Source of the DNA: Flavobacterium sandaracinum
GTDB lineage: Bacteria > Bacteroidota > Bacteroidia > Flavobacteriales > Flavobacteriaceae
Length of the DNA stretch: 64,000 nt
NCBI RefSeq assembly: GCF_004349135.1
Contig: NZ_SMFN01000019.1
Location: forward strand, 1 to 64,000
Reading direction: 5' to 3'
The translations under genes were made by a program, and so were the position numbers. Under the pieces are notes generated by a model. It did not search any database. It had not been told where the DNA came from and was given only the letters and a program-made list of their open reading frames with translations. Below, piece after piece: positions 28,972-38,287 of the stretch; the first letter of the stretch is position 1; each line of letters starts with the position of its first letter.

Positions 28972-29568
28972 TTATAGGCTACTTTTCAGTTTTTCTTTAA
29001 CTTCAAGAAACCATTCTTCTTTTAAGATACTCAAAACAATAGTGTCCCGTCGCAATTCACTTCCTAAAGTTGGCATGTGATTTCTCAAAACTCCTTCTAC
29101 TTTACAACCTATGCTTTTCATGGCTGCAATACTTCGTTGATTGCTATTATCTGCACGAAATTCTACTCGTTCTACGCCTAAGTTCTCGAATGCAAACTGT
29201 AACAATAAGAATTTACAATGTTTATTTAAACCCGTACCTCGGAATGCTTTTCCATACCAAGTATAGCCTAACTGAAGAGTTTTAAAGGCCAGATTCATAT
29301 CATAAAAACGAGTACTCCCAGCATATTTCCCTGATTTTTTGTCGAAAACTATAAAGGAAAATTCTGTACCATTTTCTCTTGCTTTTAAGGCTATTTGAAT
29401 ATAATTTTCTAGATTCTCTTTTCCATTAGCACGAATTAACGAGTACTGCCAAGTTTCTGGCTCATTCATGGAAATTTCTAATAAATTAGCAACGTCTGAT
29501 TTTTGCAACGGCCGTAATAAAACGATTTCATCTTCTAAAACCACCTCTTGTAAAAAATTAAAATTCAT
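28972..29568 (-). CDS. GNAT-family acetyltransferase (RimL-like)
   Basis: A 198-residue N-acetyltransferase of the RimJ/RimL group, which transfers acetyl from acetyl-CoA to the amino group of proteins or small molecules. The domain opens with VLLRPLQKSDVANLLEISM and includes GYTWYGKAFRGTGLNKHCK (acetyl-CoA pyrophosphate loop region) and VEFRADNSNQRSIAAMKSIG, the signature of the subgroup. I prefer the start at 29568 (MNFNFLQEVVLEDE), because the longer frame adds 12 residues without family support. The substrate is unknown. It is expressed leftward, divergent from the M16 peptidase. Confidence 0.88.
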   Translation of the reverse strand: MNFNFLQEVVLEDEIVLLRPLQKSDVANLLEISMNEPETWQYSLIRANGKENLENYIQIALKARENGTEFSFIVFDKKSGKYAGSTRFYDMNLAFKTLQLGYTWYGKAFRGTGLNKHCKFLLLQFAFENLGVERVEFRADNSNQRSIAAMKSIGCKVEGVLRNHMPTLGSELRRDTIVLSILKEEWFLEVKEKLKSSL

Positions 29569-29830
29569 ATACTTTCCAATTAATTGTAAAACGATTGTGT
29601 GCATTAAATATAAATCATAAAGTATACTTTATATAAATTATTTCGCGATCGTATTTCAATTTCAAAAAGGATTCCTTTAACAAAATTAAAAAATATACTT
29701 CTACATCTTAAATGATAAATCAAACGCTTGTCTTTAATGAGTTTATTATTATTATTTTTTCTTACTTTAGTTCTTTGAAATAACAAATTCGTTTGCTAAA
29801 AAAAAATAATGCCAAACCTAAATTTTTAAA

Positions 29831-32659
29831 ATGAAATCACTCCAATCATTCCTGCTCTATTTCGTACTTTGTAGTGCCTGTTCTTCTTATTCTCAAAACC
29901 AAAAACCGAAAGAATTTAAAGTAGAATTTGAAAAATTTACCTTAGATAACGGATTACAAGTCATCTTACACCTCGATAGATCAGATCCAGTTGTGGCTGT
30001 TGCTTTGACAAGCCACGTAGGTTCTGCGAGAGAAAAAGCGGGCCGAACGGGATTTGCTCATTTATTTGAACACTTACTTTTCTTGGAATCAGAGAATTTA
30101 GGCAAAGGAGGTCTTGATAAAATGAGTGCGCGTATTGGTGGTGCTGGAGCAAATGGATCTACTAGTAGAGACCGTACTAATTATTTTCAAACCGTTCCTA
30201 AAGATGCATTAGAAAAAATGATTTGGGCTGAAGCAGATAAATTAGGCTATTTTATCAACACGGTTACAGAACCGGTTCTATCAAAAGAAAAACAGGTCGT
30301 TAAAAATGAAAAAAGACAGAGTTATGATAATAGACCTTACGGACATACCTTTTCTGTAATATCTAAAAATTTATACCCGTCAACGCATCCCTATAATTGG
30401 GATGTTATTGGTTCATTAGAAGACCTACAAAATGCTACTCTTGAAGATGTAAAAAGTTTTTACAATCGCTGGTATGTTCCTAATAATGTTACGTTGACTA
30501 TTGCCGGAGATTTTGATGTTAAGCAAACTAAAGCGTGGGTTGAAAAATATTTTGGAGAAATAAGACGTGGCGAAGCAATTCCTAAAATGGAAAAACAGCC
30601 TGTGACACTGACCGAAACTAAGAAACTCTATTATGAGGATAATTTTGCAAAGCTACCACAACTCACATTGACTTGGCCGTCTGTTTACGAGTACCATCCT
30701 GATAGTTATGCCTTAGAAGTGCTGGCCAGTTATCTTTCAAAAGGTAAAAAAGCGCCTTTGTACAAAATTCTTGTTGAAGATAAAAAATTAACCGATGCCG
30801 CTGATGTCTTTCAATATAATTCAGAAATAGCCGGTCAGTACATGTTAAGTGTTACTGCATTTGAAAAAGTAAACCTGAATGAAGTTATGAACGGCGTCAA
30901 CGAAGCTTTTAAAAACTTTGAAACGGAAGGGATTTCACAACAAGATTTAGACCGCATTAAAGCGGGACAAGAAACCGCTTTCTACACTAATTTGTCCAGT
31001 GTATTGGGAAAAGGATTTCAACTGGCACAATATGAAATTTTCGCGGGAACACCAGAGTATATTAACCAAGATGTGAAAAAAATTCTGGCAGTGTCTACTG
31101 AAGATGTGATGCGGGTATATCAAAAGTACATCAAAGGAAAACAGTATGTAGCCACTAGTTTTGTTCCAAAAGGAGAATCAACTTTAATCTTAAATGGTTC
31201 CACATTAGCAGCGGTAGTAGAAGAAAAAATCGTTGAAGGCAAGGAAGATACATTCGATGCCAGCATTGCGGCAACGTATGAAAAGACACCATCTAAATTT
31301 GATAGAACTAAAGAACCTTCTTATGGTGAAAGCCCTGATGTGAAGTTACCTTCAGTTTGGAAAAGCAAGTTATCATCTGGACTAAACGTTTTGGGAATTG
31401 AAAACCAAGAAGTACCTCTCGTACAATTTCAGTTGCAAATAAAGGGCGGAATGCTCCTAGAAGAAAGTGATAAAATAGGAGTTTCAAATATGTTGGCTGA
31501 ATTGATGACCAAAGGGACCAAAAACAAAACACCAGAACAACTGGAAAATGCGATCGAAAGTCTTGGAGCCACAATTAACGCCTACGCAACAGATGAGGCA
31601 ATTTTTATCTCGGTGACTACACTGGCAAAGAATTACAACGCTACTATGGCGTTAGTTCAAGAAATAATAGTACAACCGCGCTGGGACGCAAAAGAATTTG
31701 AATTAATCAAGCAAAGTACTTTAAGCCAGATTTTACAACAGAAAGCAGACCCTAATAGCATCGCCAGAAATGAATTCAAAAAATTAATTTATGGAAATGA
31801 ATCTATTTTAGCGTATAATCGTATTGGAACTGAAAGCACGGTCAAGAAAATTACGCTAGAGGATTTGAAAAATTATTACACTAAAAACACTGCTCCTTCT
31901 GTCGCTAATTTTCAGATTGTAGGTGCTATTTCAAAAACGGATGTTATTAATTCTTTAACTTCTTTAAATAAGGACTGGAAATCTAAAAATATTACTTTTC
32001 CAAAAATTACAATTGGGAATACAATTACCACTTCAAAAATTTATTTTTATGATGTTCCAGGGGCAAAACAATCCGTAATCCGAATTGGTTATCCTGCACT
32101 TGCAGCTACTGATGCTAATTTTTATCCAGCCCAAATAATGAATTATCGCTTAGGTGGTGGAAGTTTTGCATCCCAGCTCACACAGCAATTACGAGAGGGA
32201 AAAGGATATACTTATGGCATAAGCTCCTCCTTTACTGGCTCTACTAATAAAGGGCCATTCCTTATTTCTAGTGGTGTTAGATCAAATGTAACCTTTGAAT
32301 CTGTGAATTTGATCAAGGAAATCTTGCAGCAGTACGGAAAAAATTTCAGCGAGAATGACCTTGAAGTAACCAAAGGATATTTAATAAAGAGCAATGCTAG
32401 AGCATTTGAAACGTTGTCATCAAAACTAGAAATGCTTTATGACATTAGCAACTATAATTACGCTGATGACTATGCAAAACAACAGGAAAACATTGTGAAA
32501 AATAGCACAGTGGATAGTATAAAAAAGCTTTCAGAAAACTATTTGAATCCTGATAAAATGATCTATTTAGTAGTAGGAGATGCAGAGACACAGTTAAAAA
32601 AGTTATCTCAAATTGGTTTTGGAGAGCCTATTCTTTTGAATAAAACGGAAACAAAATAA
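29831..32659 (+). CDS. Secreted M16 (pitrilysin/insulinase) family metallopeptidase
   Basis: A 942-residue exported protease with an N-terminal signal sequence. The zinc site is the inverted motif HLFEH (His77, Glu80, His81), with the distal glutamate expected in the SKEKQVVKNEKRQSY region. The length corresponds to both halves of the M16 clamshell in one chain; the second half (from about residue 510, WKSKLSSGLNVLGIENQEV) lacks HxxEH and is the usual inactive, substrate-holding half, including the LRGGSF-like turn YRLGGGSFASQL and REGKGYTYG. It probably digests peptides in the periplasm. It has no co-directional partner; a structured element (32706-32848) follows the stop. Confidence 0.94.
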   Translation: MKSLQSFLLYFVLCSACSSYSQNQKPKEFKVEFEKFTLDNGLQVILHLDRSDPVVAVALTSHVGSAREKAGRTGFAHLFEHLLFLESENLGKGGLDKMSARIGGAGANGSTSRDRTNYFQTVPKDALEKMIWAEADKLGYFINTVTEPVLSKEKQVVKNEKRQSYDNRPYGHTFSVISKNLYPSTHPYNWDVIGSLEDLQNATLEDVKSFYNRWYVPNNVTLTIAGDFDVKQTKAWVEKYFGEIRRGEAIPKMEKQPVTLTETKKLYYEDNFAKLPQLTLTWPSVYEYHPDSYALEVLASYLSKGKKAPLYKILVEDKKLTDAADVFQYNSEIAGQYMLSVTAFEKVNLNEVMNGVNEAFKNFETEGISQQDLDRIKAGQETAFYTNLSSVLGKGFQLAQYEIFAGTPEYINQDVKKILAVSTEDVMRVYQKYIKGKQYVATSFVPKGESTLILNGSTLAAVVEEKIVEGKEDTFDASIAATYEKTPSKFDRTKEPSYGESPDVKLPSVWKSKLSSGLNVLGIENQEVPLVQFQLQIKGGMLLEESDKIGVSNMLAELMTKGTKNKTPEQLENAIESLGATINAYATDEAIFISVTTLAKNYNATMALVQEIIVQPRWDAKEFELIKQSTLSQILQQKADPNSIARNEFKKLIYGNESILAYNRIGTESTVKKITLEDLKNYYTKNTAPSVANFQIVGAISKTDVINSLTSLNKDWKSKNITFPKITIGNTITTSKIYFYDVPGAKQSVIRIGYPALAATDANFYPAQIMNYRLGGGSFASQLTQQLREGKGYTYGISSSFTGSTNKGPFLISSGVRSNVTFESVNLIKEILQQYGKNFSENDLEVTKGYLIKSNARAFETLSSKLEMLYDISNYNYADDYAKQQENIVKNSTVDSIKKLSENYLNPDKMIYLVVGDAETQLKKLSQIGFGEPILLNKTETK

Positions 32660-32705
32660 TACTCCGTTTGTTGTTATTATAGTTGGTTCGAATTACAGAT
32701 CGTAA

Positions 32706-32848
32706 TTAGCCCAGATCGAAGTGAAAAGCCCAGACTGCAAAAAAACAATTTTTTCTTGTCCTGAAAGAGCGACCAACGGGAGCTCCTTTCAGGATATAGA
32801 AAAATGTTTATTTAAGGGAGGACTTGAAGCGTAGTGCTGGATTAGCTT
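32706..32848. repeat. Structured intergenic element, family member C
   Basis: The left end reads TTAGCCCAGATCGAAGTGAAAAGCCC and the right end GAGGACTTGAAGCGTAGTGCTGG, then ATTAGC. CCAG (32711-32714) can pair with CTGG (32837-32840), closing a long-range stem. Inside, CCTGAAAG-AGC pairs with GCTCCTTTCAGG (about 32760-32794). The right-end motif GAGGACTTG-AGCG is shared with the element at 991-1077. It sits between two convergent genes (M16 and the 32858 gene). Confidence 0.55.
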
Positions 32849-32857
32849 CTAAAAAAA

Positions 32858-33217
32858 CTACTCGGCCATTTCATCATAGCGCTGTGGGACTTGAGGATCA
32901 TACAAAGCACATTTGAATTCCTCCATTATGTTTACCAAGGCATCCATGGTCTTGCCTTCGGTACCATAACAATCAATTTTTATACTTTGCGGCGTGGTTC
33001 TAATGTGAAATGCACCTACCCCAGTGTTATTTTTCCAACTTTTATCGTCGACTTTTTCCCATTTTGAGAAAACCGATGCAATTCTATTCAAGATGACTTG
33101 AACAGGAAGTTCTTCTAATCCCTCAATGTGAGCCTGTTCTTCGATAATAGCTTCATACACTTCATGATGGTTTAAATAAATTCCCTCAAGATATTTCCAA
33201 AAAAGTAATTCGTACAT
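32858..33217 (-). CDS. Hypothetical cytoplasmic protein downstream of purM
   Basis: A 119-residue acidic protein with no signal peptide. It begins MYELLFWKYLEGIYLNHHEV and carries a Trp/Lys-rich middle (KWEKVDDKSWKNNTGVGAFHI) that suggests a small alpha/beta domain. No family is recognised. It lies 63 bp after purM in the same direction with no terminator between them, so it is probably co-transcribed with purM. Its stop codon lies 10 bp from the structured element at 32706-32848. A link to purine synthesis is only suggested by position. Confidence 0.7.
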   Translation of the reverse strand: MYELLFWKYLEGIYLNHHEVYEAIIEEQAHIEGLEELPVQVILNRIASVFSKWEKVDDKSWKNNTGVGAFHIRTTPQSIKIDCYGTEGKTMDALVNIMEEFKCALYDPQVPQRYDEMAE

Positions 33218-33280
33218 TTTAAAATAGGTGAATATTGAATAGGAAAAGATTAAAAAATCAGCACTAATTCAATGGGTTAA

Positions 33281-34459
33281 TTAATATTCGAAAGTTCCAT
33301 ACTCGCTGGTAATCGTCAGTTTTTTAACGTCAGATTCCGTTACTCTACCTACAATTTGCGCATCAACATTAAATGATTTTGAAATTGCAATAATAGCATC
33401 AGCAAGATCTTCTGGAACATAAATTTCCATTCTGTGTCCACAATTAAAAACTTGATACATTTCTTTCCAGTCCGTTTTGGATTCTTCTTGTATCAATTGA
33501 AACAATGGTGGCACTGGAAATAAATTATCTTTTATAATGTGTAAGTTTTCTATAAAATGCAAAATTTTGGTTTGCGCTCCTCCACTACAATGCACCATTC
33601 CGTGAATTTCAGTAGAAGTATAAATATCTAATATTTTCTTGATAATTGGCGCGTAGGTTCTGGTTGGCGAAAGCACTAATTGTCCTGCATCTATTGGTGA
33701 ATTTTCAACGGCATCAGTCAATTTTACTTGTCCGGAATAGATTAATTCCTCAGGCACTGCTGGATCAAAACTTTCTGGATATTTAGTTGCCAGGTACTTC
33801 CCAAAGACATCATGACGTGCCGATGTCAAGCCGTTGCTTCCCATTCCGCCATTATAGCTTTTCTCATACGTAGCTTGACCAAAAGAAGCCAATCCTACTA
33901 TTACGTCTCCTGCTTTAATGTTAGCATTGTCAATTACTTTGCTTCGTTTCATGCGAGCTGTAACTGTTGAATCAACAATTATAGTTCGAACAATATCACC
34001 TACATCTGCGGTTTCACCCCCTGTGGAATGTATGGTTACCCCAAAAGAGTCTAATTCTTTGATTAATTCTTCGGTTCCATTGATAATTGCTGAAATTACT
34101 TCGGCAGTAATGAGATTTTTGTTTCGTCCAATAGTGGATGAAAGCAAAATATTATCGGTAGCACCTACACATAGTAGGTCGTCAATATTCATAATCAACG
34201 CATCTTGAGCAATGCCTTTCCAAACTGAAATATCGCCAGTCTCTTTCCAATATAAGTATGCCAAAGAGGATTTTGTTCCCGCTCCATCTGCATGCATTAT
34301 AAGACAATAATCATCATCTTGAGTTAGATAATCCGGGACGATTTTACAAAAAGCTTGCGGAAATAACCCTTTATCAATGTTTTTTATTGCGTTGTGTACG
34401 TCCTCTTTGGATGCCGAAACACCGCGAAGAGCATATCTTTTTGAAGTATCTGAACTCAT
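33281..34459 (-). CDS. purM: Phosphoribosylformylglycinamidine cyclo-ligase (AIR synthase), long Bacteroidota form
   Basis: A 392-residue PurM that closes the imidazole ring of AIR in purine synthesis, using ATP. Landmarks are the N-terminal MHADGAGTKSSLAY, the MNIDDLLCVGA motif, TGGETADVGDIV, and the C-terminal half with VHCSGGAQTKI and NCGHRMEIYV. It is about 45 residues longer than the E. coli enzyme, as I recall for Bacteroidota orthologues; some databases label these only AIR-synthase-related. No other purine gene is adjacent, though purU and guaA are elsewhere in the window. A promoter box lies at 34504-34511. Confidence 0.9.
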   Translation of the reverse strand: MSSDTSKRYALRGVSASKEDVHNAIKNIDKGLFPQAFCKIVPDYLTQDDDYCLIMHADGAGTKSSLAYLYWKETGDISVWKGIAQDALIMNIDDLLCVGATDNILLSSTIGRNKNLITAEVISAIINGTEELIKELDSFGVTIHSTGGETADVGDIVRTIIVDSTVTARMKRSKVIDNANIKAGDVIVGLASFGQATYEKSYNGGMGSNGLTSARHDVFGKYLATKYPESFDPAVPEELIYSGQVKLTDAVENSPIDAGQLVLSPTRTYAPIIKKILDIYTSTEIHGMVHCSGGAQTKILHFIENLHIIKDNLFPVPPLFQLIQEESKTDWKEMYQVFNCGHRMEIYVPEDLADAIIAISKSFNVDAQIVGRVTESDVKKLTITSEYGTFEY

Positions 34460-34503
34460 GTAGTATAGTTGTGAAGTCTGCTTTTAAGCAGCTGGTTGTG
34501 CGG

Positions 34504-34511
34504 CAAAGATA
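34504..34511 (-). promoter_or_regulatory. Putative -7 box for purM
   Basis: TATCTTTG on the minus strand, about 45 nt before the purM ATG. The leader includes a short hairpin (CTGCT...AGCAG) that could be an operator or just a stem. Confidence 0.5.
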
Positions 34512-34636
34512 ATTATTTTTTTTCGGTTTTGTCTATCGAGTTTAAGAACTGTTTTTGTATCAATTGTTCTTTAAAGAGAAATTATTTAAAGTTACAAATA
34601 AGCAACTGCCTGCTAAATATCCTAAAACTATTCTAA

Positions 34637-34670
34637 AAAAAATGTCTACCTGAGTTAGGCAGACATTTTT
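34637..34670 (-). terminator. Terminator of the curli operon
   Basis: AAAAATGTCT pairs with AGACATTTTT, with inner CCT/AGG pairs. It lies 20 bp after the stop of the beta-propeller lipoprotein, reading leftward. Confidence 0.85.
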
Positions 34671-34689
34671 ATATTTACGTTACCCTATT

Positions 34690-36174
34690 CTATTTCCATT
34701 CCGGCATGGAACCGCCTGAAAATAAGATCACACGGGTGTCTACATCATTAATACTGGCTTTCACAACGTTCTTTATGGAAATTCCATCATTAGAAGTACT
34801 GGTAAAAATGACTTCCGCTTCGTTTGGAGAAAATTTAACATCAAGATCATTAAACCCATTTGGTTTGCTTGTGTCGATTTCAGTTGAAGCATTGGTCACT
34901 CTATTGTACATAAAAATGCGAGAATCAAGTCGTCTATAATTGGCGCTTTGATAGCCTGAAACATCTCTAGTATACACAATATTTCTATTATCAACGGAAA
35001 TATTCAATCCGCTAACTGCTCCACTTAATCCAGAAAGGACTTGATAAAGTAAAGCTCCAGCACTATTTATGACATAAATTTCTACGTTATACCCGGAGAT
35101 ATCATTCACTTTCAATACGATTTGACTTCCATCCTGACTCCAATCACATTCTGATATAAATTTACCATTTGGCGTTTTAAATAATTGTACTAGTCCACTA
35201 CCATTAGCATTAATCTGATACAACTTATCAAAATTTGGATAAATCAATTGACTACCGTTAGTGCTCCAACTGTAACTTACATGTTCCATATTAAATCCTG
35301 CAATTGGAATTGAATTGGTTACTTTAAATACGCTTGAACCATCAGGATTCATGGTGTAGATTTGATTTTGTGATCCATCAGAACTGATATAAGCAATTTT
35401 TTTAATCTGCAGATTCTTTTTAGGTCTAAAACTATTAACCTCAGAGGAGGATAATTGCAGTTCATTTCCAGCTTCGTCAGCAGTATAAATAACATTATTA
35501 CTGTTTACTTTTTTAACATATAAAAATCTAGGATTAGGAAATGCAAGTGTTGTAAAGCTTCGAGTTACGCTATTTGAAGGCGCATTAATTCCATCCGATG
35601 ATGACACTTGCCAATAGTATTTTGTACTATAGCTCAAACCAGATATTTCTAAACTTGGAGTTTTAATATCTTTGAAAGTAGTAATAACGTCTGTAGTTCC
35701 GTTTTTAAGAGTCACTGTAAACGTAAGCGGATCAAGTTCTTTATCAGTCGCTGTCCAAGTCAAATTTAGTTTTAAGGCCTGGCCTTTAGCGTCGTCCGCT
35801 GGTGCTGTTAATAGTGGAATTTCAGGTGGTTTATTATTTGCTGTTGAAATATCTAATTCGAAAATTATTTGAACAGTAGTGTTTTTCGTTACAGTTGCAG
35901 GTTCAAATTTTGAGATGTATCCATCTTTTTGAGCTTGAAAAGAATATTTGCCTACTAAAATTTCACTAAATTCAAAATACCCATCTTTATCTGAAAAGTA
36001 CGTGCTGGTAGTAGGGCTGGTTAAGACTCTTGCATTTGCAATAGGCTCGAAAGTTTCTGAATCAACAACTCTACCTTTTACTATTCCCATGCCACTGTCA
36101 TCAATCTGTTCTTCAGAACAAGAAACGAAGAGAATGAAACACATTATGATTTTTATTGCTAATTTTTTCATCAC
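34690..36174 (-). CDS. Lipoprotein with carboxypeptidase-regulatory, FN3-like and TolB-type propeller domains
   Basis: A 494-residue lipoprotein (signal ending LFVSC). Domains in order are a carboxypeptidase-regulatory-like beta-sandwich (about 30-110; GIVKGRVVDSETFEPIANAR), a fibronectin-III-like domain (about 115-210; LTWTATDKELDPLTFTV, YYWQVSSSDG), and TolB/WD40-like beta-propeller blades (about 230-494; AYISSDGSQNQIYTMNPDG, CDWSQDGSQIVLKV, KFSPNEAEVIFTS). It starts 90 bp after csgG with no terminator between them and is followed by the first strong terminator, so it appears to be the last gene of the curli operon. A surface or periplasmic accessory role in fibre assembly or attachment is inference. 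Confidence 0.85.
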   Translation of the reverse strand: MMKKLAIKIIMCFILFVSCSEEQIDDSGMGIVKGRVVDSETFEPIANARVLTSPTTSTYFSDKDGYFEFSEILVGKYSFQAQKDGYISKFEPATVTKNTTVQIIFELDISTANNKPPEIPLLTAPADDAKGQALKLNLTWTATDKELDPLTFTVTLKNGTTDVITTFKDIKTPSLEISGLSYSTKYYWQVSSSDGINAPSNSVTRSFTTLAFPNPRFLYVKKVNSNNVIYTADEAGNELQLSSSEVNSFRPKKNLQIKKIAYISSDGSQNQIYTMNPDGSSVFKVTNSIPIAGFNMEHVSYSWSTNGSQLIYPNFDKLYQINANGSGLVQLFKTPNGKFISECDWSQDGSQIVLKVNDISGYNVEIYVINSAGALLYQVLSGLSGAVSGLNISVDNRNIVYTRDVSGYQSANYRRLDSRIFMYNRVTNASTEIDTSKPNGFNDLDVKFSPNEAEVIFTSTSNDGISIKNVVKASINDVDTRVILFSGGSMPEWK

Positions 36175-36264
36175 TATATTGTATTATTAATTTAGATATC
36201 TGAGCACATTTGAACTTTTAGTTCCTGATTTTTTCCTTATGATTATTGTCGATTAAGTTCAATC

Positions 36265-37638
36265 TCACTTAATAATAGTTTTTTGTTTTCGAGGAAAATA
36301 ATAAGTCATTCCAAATCCGAAACGCCAATAATAATCATCTCGGACACCGCTTACGACATAGTCAATAGTATCTGAAAAATTCAAATTATGTTCTGCGTAC
36401 AACTTTAAACCAAAATTATTGGTCACCAAATATTCTATACCGGCACCGTATTGAACCTTTCCAGCGAAATTTTCAAAAGCAGAATTAAAACTAGTTCCAA
36501 AACCACCAAAAACGTAAGGCGTGAGAACATCATAAGGAAGAACTAAATATTCCAGATTTAAATCTAAAGAAGCATAACCCACATCTAATTTTTCTTTATT
36601 TCCGAGTCGAAATAAATTACTTGAGGCACTCAAATTTAGGTTTGGTTTTATGAAGTACTTTATTGCGCCTCTAAGCATTGGTTTGGCAACAGGATTAGGA
36701 TAATCACCAGCCATATAAGTTGCTCCTCCTGTAGCCTCTAAACCTAATTTCCCTCGCTTTTCATTTCTATTCCTACCATGTAACATGGCTAAATCCGACT
36801 CCTCTTTTTCTTTAGTGTAGGAATCTATATAGGCAGTTACATCCTTAGAGGTAGCATTTACTTCCCAAAGGTTATCTTTAATTCCATCAACAATTAAACC
36901 TTCAACGGCTTTTTCGATGGCCTCAGTAACGGCAAGTTGAATTGGTTCATTTCTAGTGAAACCCGTTTCCACTTCGAGAAGTCTTTTAATATTTACATAT
37001 TTAAATAAGTTCGCATCTACGCTTTGAGAAAGAATTGTTTTGGAAACATAAACGGTATTCAAAATTTTCCCATTAGATGTCGAAACTAGCCTAAGATAAA
37101 TGGAGATTCGATCCTGTCTGTACCTAGTAGAGCCACCAGTTCCAAAATACCTCGCACCAAACCCACCAGTAATAATGTTAGAATCATAGGATATTATTCC
37201 TCCTTCTAACAAAACTCCTGCAAATAATAGTGGCGTTAACTGGGTTTCTGGAGTTTTTGAATCTGTTGCATATTCTTGTCGAGTGGATCTTATAATGTTT
37301 CTCTCATTTAAAAGATTTCCAAGATTTTCTCTTTCTATAGGCACAAACCATTTGGAGTCGCCCAAGGCTTTTATCAGGATCGAAGTAGCACCTTGAGTGA
37401 CTGCAGTGCTGAATGTACTCCCTTGATCAATAGCTTTATACTGACCCGTTTGATCCTTAAACTTATAGACCCCAACAACAATTTGTTCCTTAGGTTTAGG
37501 CAGTTTTGTGAGTAATGAAGTAGCTGGTGTGTTTTCTCCATAGACTGCTTTTTCAATACCAACTGGCTGATTGAAATAAGCTCCACAACTAGACAATAGA
37601 AAAACAAACAAAAGTGTGATTGTAGCGTTTTTATTCAT
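36265..37638 (-). CDS. csgG: Curli secretion channel CsgG with C-terminal beta-barrel-like extension
   Basis: A 457-residue outer-membrane lipoprotein (lipobox LLSSC). Residues 1-275 match CsgG closely: VGVYKFKDQTGQYK, STAVTQGATSILIKALGDSKWFVPIERENL, LLNERNIIR, ILLEGGIISYDSNIITGGFGARYFG. CsgG forms the nonameric pore that exports curli subunits. E. coli CsgG stops near residue 277; here about 180 more residues follow, with strand patterns and a terminal aromatic segment (YYWRFGFGMTYYF) typical of OmpA-like barrels. The constriction-loop phenylalanine of FSTAV is kept, but the neighbouring Tyr and Asn of E. coli are not obvious. The gene lies in the curli operon between csgF and the propeller lipoprotein. 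Confidence 0.93.
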   Translation of the reverse strand: MNKNATITLLFVFLLSSCGAYFNQPVGIEKAVYGENTPATSLLTKLPKPKEQIVVGVYKFKDQTGQYKAIDQGSTFSTAVTQGATSILIKALGDSKWFVPIERENLGNLLNERNIIRSTRQEYATDSKTPETQLTPLLFAGVLLEGGIISYDSNIITGGFGARYFGTGGSTRYRQDRISIYLRLVSTSNGKILNTVYVSKTILSQSVDANLFKYVNIKRLLEVETGFTRNEPIQLAVTEAIEKAVEGLIVDGIKDNLWEVNATSKDVTAYIDSYTKEKEESDLAMLHGRNRNEKRGKLGLEATGGATYMAGDYPNPVAKPMLRGAIKYFIKPNLNLSASSNLFRLGNKEKLDVGYASLDLNLEYLVLPYDVLTPYVFGGFGTSFNSAFENFAGKVQYGAGIEYLVTNNFGLKLYAEHNLNFSDTIDYVVSGVRDDYYWRFGFGMTYYFPRKQKTIIK

Positions 37639-37755
37639 AACAATAGGTAGAAATTAAGGGCACATTTTGGGCAAAATTGCATTCTAACAATTTTAAAATT
37701 TGATGTATAATTTTAAAATGATTCAGTAAGTATTAAATATTTCATTCTCGTGGTT

Positions 37756-38163
37756 CTAATTTCCTGGAATAATAATCTGAGTTTGTTCACCAGTATCGGT
37801 ATCAAGTATATCGACAACTAAACCTAGATTTGAAGGATAAATATCCACCGATAGGCTTCCAAATACATAAGCACCCTCCTTAATCCCTCCAGTTCCAAAT
37901 TGTTTTTGAAACAAGGAATTGGAAATTTGATTCAGAATCTGATTATTAAGATTTTGTTTGAAACGCTCTAGCTCTGTTGGTTGCTCAAATCCGTTACCGG
38001 CATCCTCTTTAAATTCATTTTGCGCCTCGGCAGAACTAAGCAACCACTGATAGTTGAATGTATCTCCACCAAAAGCAGGATTTCTAGGTTTATAAACTAA
38101 ATCTTGAGCACTTAAATTCACAAAAAACAAACAGAAAAAAGCTGTTAAAAATAATAGTTTCAT
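37756..38163 (-). CDS. csgF: Curli assembly factor CsgF
   Basis: A 135-residue exported protein with a signal peptide ending NLSAQ. The mature start DLVYKPRNPAFGGDTFNYQWLL matches the CsgF N-terminus (FRNPNFGG in E. coli), the segment that inserts into the CsgG channel and forms its second constriction. SSAEAQNEFKED and the C-terminal DTDTGEQTQIIIPG also match. It couples secretion to nucleation at the surface. The gap to csgG is about 117 bp, and csgE lies upstream in the same direction. The length is like that of the E. coli protein. Confidence 0.93.
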   Translation of the reverse strand: MKLLFLTAFFCLFFVNLSAQDLVYKPRNPAFGGDTFNYQWLLSSAEAQNEFKEDAGNGFEQPTELERFKQNLNNQILNQISNSLFQKQFGTGGIKEGAYVFGSLSVDIYPSNLGLVVDILDTDTGEQTQIIIPGN

Positions 38164-38287
38164 AATAGTAATGTTTTAAAGGATAGAATAATTTTGAAGA
38201 TTTTTAAAAACTAAACAACTGTAAAATTTAATTAGTTTAGCATTGAATATCTTTCTCATATTTATGGTGACAGCGTATTACAACTAA

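Noticed and set aside
32683..32700. GGTTCGAATT stretch like a tRNA T-arm
   Set aside because: No acceptor stem, anticodon arm or CCA-compatible 3' end can be built around it.
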